Shown piece after piece: positions 7,451-15,973 of a stretch of DNA of 64,000 nt. The translations under genes and the position numbers were made by a program. The stretch comes from Sulfurovum sp. NBC37-1. Lineage in GTDB: Bacteria > Campylobacterota > Campylobacteria > Campylobacterales > Sulfurovaceae. The notes under the pieces were generated by a model. It saw only the letters and a list, made by a program, of their open reading frames with translations, had not been told where the DNA came from and searched no databases. The stretch is taken from positions 248,001 to 312,000 of the forward strand of contig NC_009663.1 of assembly GCF_000010345.1 (NCBI RefSeq). The letters are read 5' to 3'. Every line of letters begins with the position of its first letter. Within the stretch, counting starts at the first letter, position 1.

Positions 7451-9547
7451 ATGATAAAAACAATAATAAAAAGAGATGGAGCTTCCCAGAAATTTGTACC
7501 GTTCAAGATCGAGGATGCCATCAAAAAGGCATTTGACAGTGAAGCCAAAGCATATGACAAGCATGTCTTTACTGAACTGATGGAGAGTATTAAGGACAGA
7601 GATGAAATCTCTGTTGAAGAGATCCAGGACCTGATAGAAAAAGTCCTTTACGAGCATCGGCATTTTGAAGTAATGCGATCTTTCATACTCTACCGACATA
7701 TGCATAAGATACAAAGAGAACAGATACTGGGACTGAATGAGGATACGACCTACATCAATTCTACGCAGACCATTAAAGAGTACATAGACAAAGCGGACTG
7801 GAGGATCAATGCCAACTCGAACACGGGCTACTCCAATGCCGGTCTGGTCAACAATACCGCAGGAAAGGTGATCGCCAACTTCTGGCTGGATTCGATCTAC
7901 TCCAAGGAGGAAGGATATGCGCACCGGGACGGGGATTACCATATCCATGACCTGGACTGTCTGACCGGGTATTGTGCCGGATGGAGCCTTCGGGTACTCT
8001 TGGATGAAGGGTTCAACGGGGTAAGGGGGAGGGTGGAGAGCCGTGCTCCCAGGCATTTCAGGGAAGCGCTGGGACAGATGGCGAATTTTCTGGGCATTTT
8101 GCAGAGTGAGTGGGCGGGAGCACAGGCATTCTCCTCTTTCGACACCTATCTGGCACCCTATGTGTTTCGGGACAAACTCTCCTATGGTGAGATCAAAAAG
8201 GCGATAAGAAGTTTTGTGTATAACCTTAATGTACCGGCTCGATGGGGGCAAAGTCCTTTTACCAATATCACCATAGACTGGACAGTGCCTGTCGATCTGA
8301 AGGATCAGATACCTACAAGAGAGCAGATCCATCTGTTTCATGATCTGGAGGATGAAGTGTTGCTGGAGGCTGCCAAAGGGAGAGATGGGACGATCCGCTC
8401 TTTTGAAAGCATGACCTATAAGCATTTTCAGCCCGAAATGAACCTTATCAACAAGGCATTCTACGAAGTAATGACCGAAGGGGACAGGAACGGGCAGTCT
8501 TTTACATTCCCCATTCCTACAGTGAACATTACCGAAGAGTTTGACTGGTATGGGGAAAATACCGACATTCTTTTTGAGAACACGGCAAAGATCGGCTCTT
8601 CCTATTTTCAGAATTTCATAGGCAGCCAGTATGTAAGGAATGAAAAAGGCGAACTCATTCCCAATGAAGAGGCATATAAACCTGGACATGTCAGAAGTAT
8701 GTGCTGTCGGCTGCAGCTGGATCTTCGTGAGCTTCTCAAAAGAGGGGGCGGACTCTTCGGGAGTGCCGAAATGACGGGAAGTATAGGAGTTGTGACGATC
8801 AATATGGCGCGACTGGGATATCTGTATGCTGGAGATGAAGAAAAACTTCTGGCACGGCTTACGAAACTGATGGAGTATGCCTATTCGACACTTGAGAAGA
8901 AAAGGATGTTCATACAGGAGATGTATGACAGGGGGCTTTACCCCTATACGGCAAGGTATCTGCCCGGATTCAACAACCACTTCTCTACGATCGGTGTCAA
9001 CGGCATGAATGAAATGATACGAAACTTCACAGCTGACAAACATCATATAGCCGATGCATTTGGCAAAGAGATGGCAATGCGGATCCTGGATTTCATGAGA
9101 GAACAGCTGAAGGAGTTTCAGGAACGTTCGGGCAATCTCTATAATTTGGAGGCCACACCGGCGGAGGGAACGACCTACCGTTTCGCCAAAGAAGATGCCA
9201 AAAGGTATGACGATATTATCCAGGCGGGAACGAAAGAAAACAACTACTATACCAACTCTTCACAGATCCCTGTATTTTATACGGATGATCCTTTTGAAGC
9301 ATTGATGCTGCAGGATGATCTTCAGTGTAAATATACAGGAGGGACAGTGTTGCACCTGTATATGAGAGAGAAGATAAGCTCTTCAGAAGCAGCCAGAAAA
9401 CTGGTGAGAAATGTCATTGGCAACTTTAGGCTGCCTTACATTACCGTGACACCGACATTTTCCATTTGCGACAAGCACGGGTATCTCTCGGGAGAATATG
9501 AGTATTGCCCCAAGTGTGATGAAGAGATTCTGCAGAAGGCAAGCTGA
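7451..9547 (+). CDS. nrdD: Anaerobic ribonucleoside-triphosphate reductase, catalytic chain lacking the glycyl-radical tail
   Basis: 698 aa. It begins with an ATP-cone (about 1-95: IIKRDGASQKFVPFKIEDAI) and has the ten-stranded barrel with cysteine sites LTGYCAGWSLRV and SMCCRLQLDL. The C-terminus has the start of the zinc ribbon (C673 in SICDKHGYL, C686 and C689 in CPKC) and stops nine residues later. The normal continuation, RVxGYxRPVxxWNxGK with the radical glycine, is absent here but present in the 57-aa protein at 9876. The next two genes overlap by one base each, so the arrangement is a tight operon and not a decayed end. The reaction is NTP to dNTP under anoxia after activation by NrdG. 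Confidence 0.92.
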   Translation: MIKTIIKRDGASQKFVPFKIEDAIKKAFDSEAKAYDKHVFTELMESIKDRDEISVEEIQDLIEKVLYEHRHFEVMRSFILYRHMHKIQREQILGLNEDTTYINSTQTIKEYIDKADWRINANSNTGYSNAGLVNNTAGKVIANFWLDSIYSKEEGYAHRDGDYHIHDLDCLTGYCAGWSLRVLLDEGFNGVRGRVESRAPRHFREALGQMANFLGILQSEWAGAQAFSSFDTYLAPYVFRDKLSYGEIKKAIRSFVYNLNVPARWGQSPFTNITIDWTVPVDLKDQIPTREQIHLFHDLEDEVLLEAAKGRDGTIRSFESMTYKHFQPEMNLINKAFYEVMTEGDRNGQSFTFPIPTVNITEEFDWYGENTDILFENTAKIGSSYFQNFIGSQYVRNEKGELIPNEEAYKPGHVRSMCCRLQLDLRELLKRGGGLFGSAEMTGSIGVVTINMARLGYLYAGDEEKLLARLTKLMEYAYSTLEKKRMFIQEMYDRGLYPYTARYLPGFNNHFSTIGVNGMNEMIRNFTADKHHIADAFGKEMAMRILDFMREQLKEFQERSGNLYNLEATPAEGTTYRFAKEDAKRYDDIIQAGTKENNYYTNSSQIPVFYTDDPFEALMLQDDLQCKYTGGTVLHLYMREKISSSEAARKLVRNVIGNFRLPYITVTPTFSICDKHGYLSGEYEYCPKCDEEILQKAS

Positions 9548-9876
9548 TGATCCATGCAGGAGAAGGGCGCTACCGGGTGACATTGGAGTTCTTCGAGATA
9601 GGCAATGATCGATTGGTCATTATTACGGGTGGAGAGGAGGCGCATATCGGTTCGGCTACATTGATGGACGGAAAGAAAGGCTTACAGACCATAAGTAAGA
9701 AAGGGCATAAAGATTATGTCATTTCAGAAAAAATGGCGAGTATTATTTATGATACAATAGAAAAAGACCTGCTGGTAGTTTGCGGCATTCATATTGATAA
9801 TGCCAGTAAAGAAGAGATCGATCTACTGGTTGAAAATGCACAGAAATGTGTAAATATTTTTTTAAAGGAGAAGTAA
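9547..9876 (+). CDS. LpdD-like domain protein inside the nrd operon
   Basis: 109 aa. The pattern GGEEAHIGSATL, GHKDYVISEKMA and VVCGIHIDNASKEEI matches the LpdD-like family, described as a chaperone or subunit for prenylated-flavin decarboxylases such as gallate decarboxylase. No UbiD-like decarboxylase is in the window. It overlaps nrdD by 1 nt (TGATG) and the next gene by 1 nt (TAATG), so it is translated between the two parts of the anaerobic reductase. That location suggests a role in assembly or protection of the reductase; this is inference. It shows no similarity to NrdD, so it is not a frameshifted piece of it. Confidence 0.72.
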   Translation: MIHAGEGRYRVTLEFFEIGNDRLVIITGGEEAHIGSATLMDGKKGLQTISKKGHKDYVISEKMASIIYDTIEKDLLVVCGIHIDNASKEEIDLLVENAQKCVNIFLKEK

Positions 9877-10049
9877 TGAAACAGAATGAAATACTTGAAA
9901 AGCATGGAGAAGAACGAACAAAATGTATCGTTTACACAAGAGTAATGGGTTACCACAGGCCTGTGGAAAGTTTTAATATCGGTAAAAAAGGTGAGCACAA
10001 GGAGAGAAAATTCTTTCTTGAAAAAAGATCACAGAGCAATGCTGCATAA
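9876..10049 (+). CDS. Separate glycyl-radical tail of anaerobic ribonucleotide reductase (57 aa)
   Basis: The first 16 residues are a hydrophilic lead-in. C17 and then VYTRVMGYHRPVESFNIGK match the end of single-chain NrdD (CEVYSRVxGYxRPVxxWNxGK), with Gly25 at the place of the radical glycine, and the ending EHKERKFF is also typical. Cys17 could complete the zinc site begun by C673, C686 and C689 of the large chain. The ATG at 9876 overlaps the previous stop and AAAGGAG lies 7-12 nt upstream; the frame is open further upstream (9846), but that would overlap the LpdD-like gene. This is the part that NrdG would have to activate. Confidence 0.85.
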   Translation: MKQNEILEKHGEERTKCIVYTRVMGYHRPVESFNIGKKGEHKERKFFLEKRSQSNAA

Positions 10050-10716
10050 ACCGCTTTATGACATTACACCCTTTACAGCCCTGGATTACCCCGATCACCT
10101 GGCAGCCATCTTCTGGTTTGCCAAGTGTAATATGCGCTGTGGGTACTGTTATAATAAAGATATTGTATTTGGAGAAGGAGAGATAAGCCAGGAGGAGGCT
10201 ATAGCATTCCTCAAAAGCAGAGTGGGGCTTCTTGAAGGGGTGGTTCTCTCCGGAGGTGAAGCCACGCTTTACAGTGATTTGGCGGGTTTCTGTAAAAAGA
10301 TAAAGCAGTTAGGGTTCAAGATCAAGCTTGATACAAATGGATTGAACCCGGAAATGATCCAAGAGTTGGTCGAGGAGAAGTTGGTTGATTATATCGCTCT
10401 TGATTACAAGGCCCCCAAAGAGAAGTATTTGGAGATCACGAAGGATAAACATTTTGACCGTTTTTCAAAGACACTCAATTTTTTAATACAAAAACAGTTT
10501 CCTTTTGAGGTGCGAACAACAGTTCACAGTGACCTGCTAAGAGTAGAAGAGATTAACAGAATCATCAGAGATTTGGTCAAAAGAGAATACAAGGGTACTT
10601 ATTATCTGCAACCGTTTGTTTTTACAGAGCATACAATCGGAAAAGTGAAAGCAGAAAAAAAACCTTTTGATACATCACAGCTTTGGGATGAGTTGAACGT
10701 GGTTTGGAGAAAATAG
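10039..10716 (+). CDS. nrdG: Anaerobic ribonucleotide reductase activating enzyme (radical SAM)
   Basis: 225 aa from the ATG at 10039, which overlaps the preceding gene by 11 nt; a start at 9991 would add 16 unmatched residues. The radical-SAM motif is FAKCNMRCGYCYN (CxxxCxxC), followed by VVLSGGEATLYSDL. NrdG uses S-adenosylmethionine to make the glycyl radical, here presumably on the 57-aa protein encoded just before it. The length and C-terminal part are those of the longer NrdG type common outside enterobacteria. Confidence 0.9.
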   Translation: MLHKPLYDITPFTALDYPDHLAAIFWFAKCNMRCGYCYNKDIVFGEGEISQEEAIAFLKSRVGLLEGVVLSGGEATLYSDLAGFCKKIKQLGFKIKLDTNGLNPEMIQELVEEKLVDYIALDYKAPKEKYLEITKDKHFDRFSKTLNFLIQKQFPFEVRTTVHSDLLRVEEINRIIRDLVKREYKGTYYLQPFVFTEHTIGKVKAEKKPFDTSQLWDELNVVWRK

Positions 10717-10770
10717 AGGTCAAGTTTTTTTAACATCTCAAGGCTTGATTGTTTTTTCAGTTGTTTGTTG

Positions 10771-10784
10771 TTGATACGTATCAA
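10771..10784. promoter_or_regulatory. Orphan Fnr-like palindrome between convergent genes
   Basis: TTGATACGTATCAA is a perfect 14-bp palindrome between the ends of nrdG and the small minus-strand membrane gene. No -10-like hexamer is found at the usual 32 bp on either side and no gene starts nearby. Confidence 0.4.
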
Positions 10785-10789
10785 AATTA

Positions 10790-10993
10790 TTATATACGTA
10801 TGAAAAAAGGCAAAGCCATCATAAGAAAAGATAACGATATCATGATCCACATATCCATGTTGAAATAGGGCAGTGCTGCCAAGCCGATGCCGCAAAAAAG
10901 TGCTACAACTTTTCTTTGGGATTTTCCGTAAGTCATATAGGCCAATGCCGCTGAACCTAAAAAGATATAAAGAAGCAGTGAAGATGTTGACAT
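10790..10993 (-). CDS. Small membrane protein (family often annotated as amino acid transport protein)
   Basis: 67 aa from the ATG at 10993, with AAGGA 8 nt upstream; the frame is open to 11026. There are two to three hydrophobic segments: SSLLLYIFLGSAALAYMTYG, VVALFCGIGLAALPYF and WIMISLSFLMMALPFFI. The pattern resembles a widespread proteobacterial family of about 67 residues named as amino acid transport protein, whose function is not established. It stands alone on the minus strand between the nrd and hyf operons. Confidence 0.65.
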   Translation of the reverse strand: MSTSSLLLYIFLGSAALAYMTYGKSQRKVVALFCGIGLAALPYFNMDMWIMISLSFLMMALPFFIRI

Positions 10994-11062
10994 AGAGTGA
11001 TCCTTATTCATCCTATTATAATGCAAAATCTTAAACAGAAGTTATCTTAAGGACTTTGGGAG

Positions 11063-11163
11063 TATAATTCCGTAAATATTTTAGGACTCTTCACAGCCCT
11101 CCTGTCCGATGGAACACCCACCGAACTCGTATATCCGTATTTGCAATTTTATGGAGTTGTGTT
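11063..11163 (+). promoter_or_regulatory. Probable promoter and leader of the hyf-like operon
   Basis: TATAAT at 11063-11068 is a good -10 with no clear -35. A leader of about 90 nt follows and ends in TGGAG 9 nt before the ATG. No Fnr-like box is present, so this operon appears to be controlled apart from the nitrogen-oxide genes. Confidence 0.45.
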
Positions 11164-13047
11164 ATGTTTCAGTTTGATACCCTTTCCGTGATTTTTGTTG
11201 CACTGATCCTTCTGGGTGCGATCCCAAATCTTTTTTATTCGCACGGATACCTTCCCCATATCGAAAGAAAAATACATTATCAGCTGCACTATTTTGCATT
11301 CATCCTCTCCATGCTGGGCGTTGTTGTCTCTGCCAATGCCCTTGTCTTTTTGCTTTTCTGGGAATTGATGAGTCTGACAAGCTGGCAGCTGATCCTGACG
11401 GAAGCGAAAGAGAAAAAGACCATTGAAGCGGCCAAGTTTTATTTTATTATGACCCATTTCGGTTTTGTATTTCTGCTGCTCTTCTTCCTGATAGTCACTG
11501 ACGGTGACCTTGAAATAGGTTTTGCCGCCATGCATGGGATCGCTTCGGCATTCGCGTACCCGACACTGCTTTTCTTCTTTTTGATCCTTGGTTTCCTGAG
11601 TAAGGCCGGGGCGGTTCCTCTGCATGTCTGGCTGCCTTATGCTCATCCGGAAGCCCCTTCCCCGGTTTCGGCACTCATGAGCGGTGTGATGCTGAAAGTG
11701 GCTATTTACGGGATGTTCCGGTTTTTGTTCGATGTACTTTATCCCTGGCCGCTGGAGTGGGGGATAGTCATTTTGGTCATTGGTGCGCTCTCTTCGCTTG
11801 TAGGGGTACTGTATGCCCTGAGCGAACATGATATCAAAGCGCTTCTGGCGAACCATTCCATAGAAAATATCGGTATTATCCTCATGGGTTTCGGGATGGG
11901 AATGATCTTTGACAGTATGCACTTGAAGGTTTTGAGTTCTTTCGCTTTTATTGCGGCACTTTTCCATACCTTCAACCATATGAGTTTCAAATCGTTACTC
12001 TTTATGGGAGCGGGTTCTGTGCTGCATCAGACACATACAAAGAACATAGAAAAATACGGCGGCCTCATTAAATCCATGCCTATAACGGCTCTGACCTTTT
12101 TGCTTGCGTCTATTTCCATCTCTGCTTTGCCGCCAACGAACGGGTTTTTAAGCGAATGGATGATCTTCCAGTCCATGCTCGGCTCAAGCCATCTTGGCAA
12201 TATGTCCCTAAAACTGGCGATTCCCTTTGCCATTTTTGCTCTTGCCATGACGGGTGGTCTGGCGATCGCCTGCTTTGTCAAAGCCTATGGCATTACCTTT
12301 CTTGGCCTGCACAGAAGTACCAATGCAAAACATGCCCATGAGGTTAATTTTCTGATGCGGTCCGGCTTGATACTTATGGCACTGGTGGTTATCTCACTGA
12401 TGCTCTTTACACCGTTCTATATAGCATGGTTCGACAAAGGGCTTGTAGCACTGGGACATCTTTCAGTGTACGACAAGATCTTCCCTGAAAGAGTGCTGCA
12501 TATGCACTCAGTAAGCATGCACGGCGGTGTGGTCTCTCCGCTTATCCTGCTGGCGGCGCTGATAGGCGTAACGGCACTGCTGATGTTTGCATATAAAACG
12601 CTGAAGGTCAAAGAGCGGGTACACCATACCTGGGGATGCGGATACAGAACATCGGCAAAGACACAATACACAGCTACAGGATTTGCAGGCCCTATCCGAC
12701 GATTTTTCAACTGGCTGTATAAACCGGAGGAGCATTTCTGCAAAGAGACGCTGGCAGGGCATGAGAGCAAATTCAGCAGTTCCCATTACGAAGTCCATGT
12801 CAAGCCTCTGTTTGAAACGTCACTCTACAACTCTGTCTCCAAAGCGGCCAATGCGATCAGCTACTGGGTCTATCGTCTGTCACATTTTGAGCAGACACGC
12901 TATGCCGCGATGATTTTCAACCTGATGCTGATGGTGCTTTTCAGCTACAGAATTTTTGCACATACTTTTTCATGGGCGACTTTTGTGCTTGAAGGTATCG
13001 TCATGATTATTTCGATCAAAGTACTGATCATAGGAGATAAAAAATGA
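11164..13047 (+). CDS. hyfB: Hyf-type antiporter-like membrane subunit (HyfB/NuoL-like)
   Basis: 627 aa, about 15 membrane helices, proton-conducting transporter family. LTSWQLILTEAKEKKT and GAVPLHVWLPYAHPEAPSPVSALMSG are the conserved helix signatures with charged residues of the ion path. The C-terminal extension (HHTWGCGYRTSAKTQYTATGF and beyond) is typical for HyfB/HycC and not for NuoL. It is the first gene of six, overlapping the next by 4 nt. In the inner membrane it would move protons or sodium ions driven by the soluble arm. Confidence 0.87.
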   Translation: MFQFDTLSVIFVALILLGAIPNLFYSHGYLPHIERKIHYQLHYFAFILSMLGVVVSANALVFLLFWELMSLTSWQLILTEAKEKKTIEAAKFYFIMTHFGFVFLLLFFLIVTDGDLEIGFAAMHGIASAFAYPTLLFFFLILGFLSKAGAVPLHVWLPYAHPEAPSPVSALMSGVMLKVAIYGMFRFLFDVLYPWPLEWGIVILVIGALSSLVGVLYALSEHDIKALLANHSIENIGIILMGFGMGMIFDSMHLKVLSSFAFIAALFHTFNHMSFKSLLFMGAGSVLHQTHTKNIEKYGGLIKSMPITALTFLLASISISALPPTNGFLSEWMIFQSMLGSSHLGNMSLKLAIPFAIFALAMTGGLAIACFVKAYGITFLGLHRSTNAKHAHEVNFLMRSGLILMALVVISLMLFTPFYIAWFDKGLVALGHLSVYDKIFPERVLHMHSVSMHGGVVSPLILLAALIGVTALLMFAYKTLKVKERVHHTWGCGYRTSAKTQYTATGFAGPIRRFFNWLYKPEEHFCKETLAGHESKFSSSHYEVHVKPLFETSLYNSVSKAANAISYWVYRLSHFEQTRYAAMIFNLMLMVLFSYRIFAHTFSWATFVLEGIVMIISIKVLIIGDKK

Positions 13048-13964
13048 TCACCTATCTGTTGACGATCGTTCTGCTGCTTCTTTTGGCACCTTTGCTGCTT
13101 TCTTTCATCAAGGCGGTCAAGATGCTGCTGCTCTTTAAAAAACCCGTTTCTGTTTTTCAGGGGTACAGGAATTTCTCAAAACTGATGCAGAAAGAGACGA
13201 TCATTTCCGAAGAGACAAGTGCGATGACACGTTATGCGCCGTTCCTGGTCCTCTCTCCGCTGCTTGTCGTACTCTTTTTTCTGCCGCCTGTGGTTCACGG
13301 GGCCTTTTATGTGAGTTTTATGGATGCCTTCACTATTACGGGGCTCATATCGCTTTCAACCTTTTTCCTGATGCTTCTGGGACTGGACAGCGCAAGTGCT
13401 TTCGGCGGTATGGGCAGCTCGAGAGAAGCGTTCATTGCTGCGCTTGTGGAACCGGCTATGGTTTTGACCATCTTCAGTGTTTCCATGATGGCAGGGGATC
13501 TGGGGGTAGGGCAGGCAGGTGTCAATCTTGCAGCACATTTCCCCAAAGAACATATGGCAAGCTTTTTGTTCGCAGGTATCAGTTTTTTCATACTGCTTCT
13601 GGCTGAAAATGGCCGTATTCCCATTGACAACCCTGAAACACACCTGGAGCTTACCATGGTACATGAAGCGATGATACTCGATCTGACAGGTGTCTATCTT
13701 GCGATCATCGAGAGTGCATCTTCCGTGAAATTTATCATTTTTTCTTCACTTTTTGTATCGCTTTTTCTGCCGATGGGGTTGGAGTACAGTGCGCCTATAG
13801 CCGTGTTGTTCTTTGTCGCAAAACTCTTTCTTGTTGCATTTGCCGTAGCGCTTATAGAAGTGAACACAGCAAAACTCAGGCTCTTCAAGGTTCCCAATCT
13901 GCTTGGTATTGCGATCGTGTTCGCTTTTTTGTCTTTGATCACTTTTTATGTACTGGGGGCTTGA
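13044..13964 (+). CDS. hyfC: Hyf-type membrane subunit, NuoH-like (HyfC)
   Basis: 306 aa, about eight helices. GRIPIDNPETHLELTMVHEAMILD is the HyfC/HycD form of the NuoH quinone-site loop, where acidic residues line the channel to the soluble arm. It overlaps hyfB by 4 nt and is followed after 3 nt by hyfE. Confidence 0.88.
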   Translation: MITYLLTIVLLLLLAPLLLSFIKAVKMLLLFKKPVSVFQGYRNFSKLMQKETIISEETSAMTRYAPFLVLSPLLVVLFFLPPVVHGAFYVSFMDAFTITGLISLSTFFLMLLGLDSASAFGGMGSSREAFIAALVEPAMVLTIFSVSMMAGDLGVGQAGVNLAAHFPKEHMASFLFAGISFFILLLAENGRIPIDNPETHLELTMVHEAMILDLTGVYLAIIESASSVKFIIFSSLFVSLFLPMGLEYSAPIAVLFFVAKLFLVAFAVALIEVNTAKLRLFKVPNLLGIAIVFAFLSLITFYVLGA

Positions 13965-13967
13965 ATT

Positions 13968-14561
13968 ATGGTTGATTTTCTGATCGGATTGTTTTTGGCT
14001 TCTCTTATCACGGCCCTCTTTGCCACAAGGCTGTATCGGCTGCTTTTGTGGTATTCTCTCAATTCGCTGATGCTGGGGTTGCTGGCACTTTTCATAGGGA
14101 AAGAGCTGGATGACAAAGCGATGCTGATCACCGGTGTGGCGACGATCCTTATCAAAGCAGTGGGGATCCCATACTTCTTTAAAAATATGAGTCAGAAATT
14201 TCACTTTGTACGTCAGATCACCCCGGAAATCAAGGTGCAGTATGCCATTATGCTTATTCCGGCGATCCTGGTCTTTACCTTTTACCTTGCAGATCCGATC
14301 ACCCATATGATGAGTGGCAATGCCAATTACGTTGCGATCAGCATTTCCTCGCTTTTCCTATCTCTTCTGCTTATGATGGAGCACAGAAATGTCGCGCCGA
14401 AGATCATAGGTTTCCTCAGTATGGAGAATGCACTGTTTCTGCTGGGGATCACGGCGACAGATGGGATGCCGATGCTGGTGGAGCTTGGCATCTTCTTCGA
14501 CCTGCTGATGGCGATCGTGGTCATTAACCTGCTTTTCCATAAAGAGGAGACTACATTATGA
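13968..14561 (+). CDS. hyfE: Hyf-type membrane subunit HyfE (NuoK-like)
   Basis: 197 aa with five to six hydrophobic segments. The order in the operon and the length match HyfE, whose N-terminal half corresponds to NuoK. The segment LLLMMEHRNVAPKIIGFLSMENALFLLG is typical. It overlaps hyfF by 4 nt. Confidence 0.8.
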   Translation: MVDFLIGLFLASLITALFATRLYRLLLWYSLNSLMLGLLALFIGKELDDKAMLITGVATILIKAVGIPYFFKNMSQKFHFVRQITPEIKVQYAIMLIPAILVFTFYLADPITHMMSGNANYVAISISSLFLSLLLMMEHRNVAPKIIGFLSMENALFLLGITATDGMPMLVELGIFFDLLMAIVVINLLFHKEETTL

Positions 14562-15973
14562 TGCTGACTCTGCTTATTCTTCCGGCGGTCATTATGTTCA
14601 TCGTCAGTTTTTTCAAACATAAAAAAGCGAAATTCCTTCTGGCGATCACCTCTTTGATGATCCTCCTGCCGATCGTGGAACTTTTTCTTCTCCCCAAACC
14701 CTACAGTATCTGGGGCAGTTATCTGGTGGCGGACAAACTCGATACCTACATCCTTCTGGTCTCGTCGATCGTTGGGATCGGCGTGACATTGGCACTTTTG
14801 ACACTGGACAAACATGTCAGGGTATCTGCAAAAGCCTACAACCGTTTCTACCGCTTCTTTGCACTTTTCTGGGTAGGACTTATCTTCTCCATTTTGGCGA
14901 ATCATATGGGGATCTATTGGATCGGCCTGGAACTTGCGACACTCTCCACTGTCTATATGATAAAGACCAATCATACCAAAGCGGCGCACAAAGAGGCATG
15001 GAACTACATGATCGTCGGTGCCATTGCGATCTCCCTGCTTCTTTTTGGTATTATTCTGATGTATGCCAGTGCCAAGCCTGTTTTGGGTGAAGATGCCATG
15101 CGTTTTGATCTCCTGGTAAAATATGCAGGCGATATTCCGTCTCCGTTCCTGTTTGAAATGGGTTTTGCCATTGCAACAGTAGGCATGTTCGTCAAGATGG
15201 GATTTTTCCCGATGAACCTCTGGCTGGCCAATATTGAAAGGGCTTCCTTCTATCCTGTAGCAGCACTCTTCAGCGGTATTCTGGAATCTGCAGTGATCAT
15301 AGGTTTCTTCCGCTTCAGTGAAGTTGCCAGACAGGTCAACTATTCCCACCTCTTCGTTTTTGTATTTGTCTACACATTGCTGACGATCTTCATCGTCTCC
15401 TTCCTGATCTTCAGAGCCAAAGATTTTATGCGGCTTTTCTCCCTATCGGGTATAGAGCATATGGCACTGATCGCACTTTTCTGGGTGAGCGGCGGTACAT
15501 TTGCCGCATTGCTGCATTTTGGAGCGCATGCTTTTTTGAAACCGGCACTTTTTCTTTCGACCGGTGTGCTTGAATCTCAGGGGAAATATCGGATCGCCGG
15601 GGCTTTGCGCGGATACAGCGGAAAAAAAGGTACCATTTTCTGGTTTCTGGTCTCTCTTTTTCTTCTGGCGATCATCTCGCTACCTCCGAGTCCGATGTTC
15701 TTCAGCGAACTGTACGGATTTGCTGCCATGATAGACAATGCCAAACAGAGCGATCATATGCTGGCCATGATCGGTGCGGTATTACTGTTGCTGATATTGC
15801 TGTCGGTGATCTTTTACCGTTTTGTTGCGATCTACCAGTCCATGAAGTATGAGGGAGAAGAGAGTGAAAAGAGAGTCTACACCAGCGAACTTCTCGCATT
15901 GGTCATTTTTGCTGTTTCCCTTGTTGCGCTTCTGCTGCCGGGATCGTTGGCATATCTAAGGAGTATTGTATGA
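14558..15973 (+). CDS. hyfF: Hyf-type antiporter-like membrane subunit HyfF
   Basis: 471 aa, about 13 helices, second proton-conducting transporter subunit. Conserved pieces include IGLELATLSTVYM, KMGFFPMNLWLANIERASFYPVAALFSG and LLHFGAHAFLKPALFL (lysine/histidine of the ion path). With hyfB this gives two antiporter-like subunits, as in the enterobacterial Hyf complex without HyfD. Confidence 0.84.
   Translation: MMLTLLILPAVIMFIVSFFKHKKAKFLLAITSLMILLPIVELFLLPKPYSIWGSYLVADKLDTYILLVSSIVGIGVTLALLTLDKHVRVSAKAYNRFYRFFALFWVGLIFSILANHMGIYWIGLELATLSTVYMIKTNHTKAAHKEAWNYMIVGAIAISLLLFGIILMYASAKPVLGEDAMRFDLLVKYAGDIPSPFLFEMGFAIATVGMFVKMGFFPMNLWLANIERASFYPVAALFSGILESAVIIGFFRFSEVARQVNYSHLFVFVFVYTLLTIFIVSFLIFRAKDFMRLFSLSGIEHMALIALFWVSGGTFAALLHFGAHAFLKPALFLSTGVLESQGKYRIAGALRGYSGKKGTIFWFLVSLFLLAIISLPPSPMFFSELYGFAAMIDNAKQSDHMLAMIGAVLLLLILLSVIFYRFVAIYQSMKYEGEESEKRVYTSELLALVIFAVSLVALLLPGSLAYLRSIV

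Noticed and set aside
7415..9046. A 543-residue open frame antisense to nrdD
   Set aside because: It mirrors the codon pattern of nrdD, shows no protein family features and has no promoter or ribosome site.
9547..10049. The idea that nrdD is broken by a frameshift or sequencing error
   Set aside because: The middle gene has its own family match, all junctions have precise one-base stop/start overlaps, and the small tail protein has its own ribosome site.
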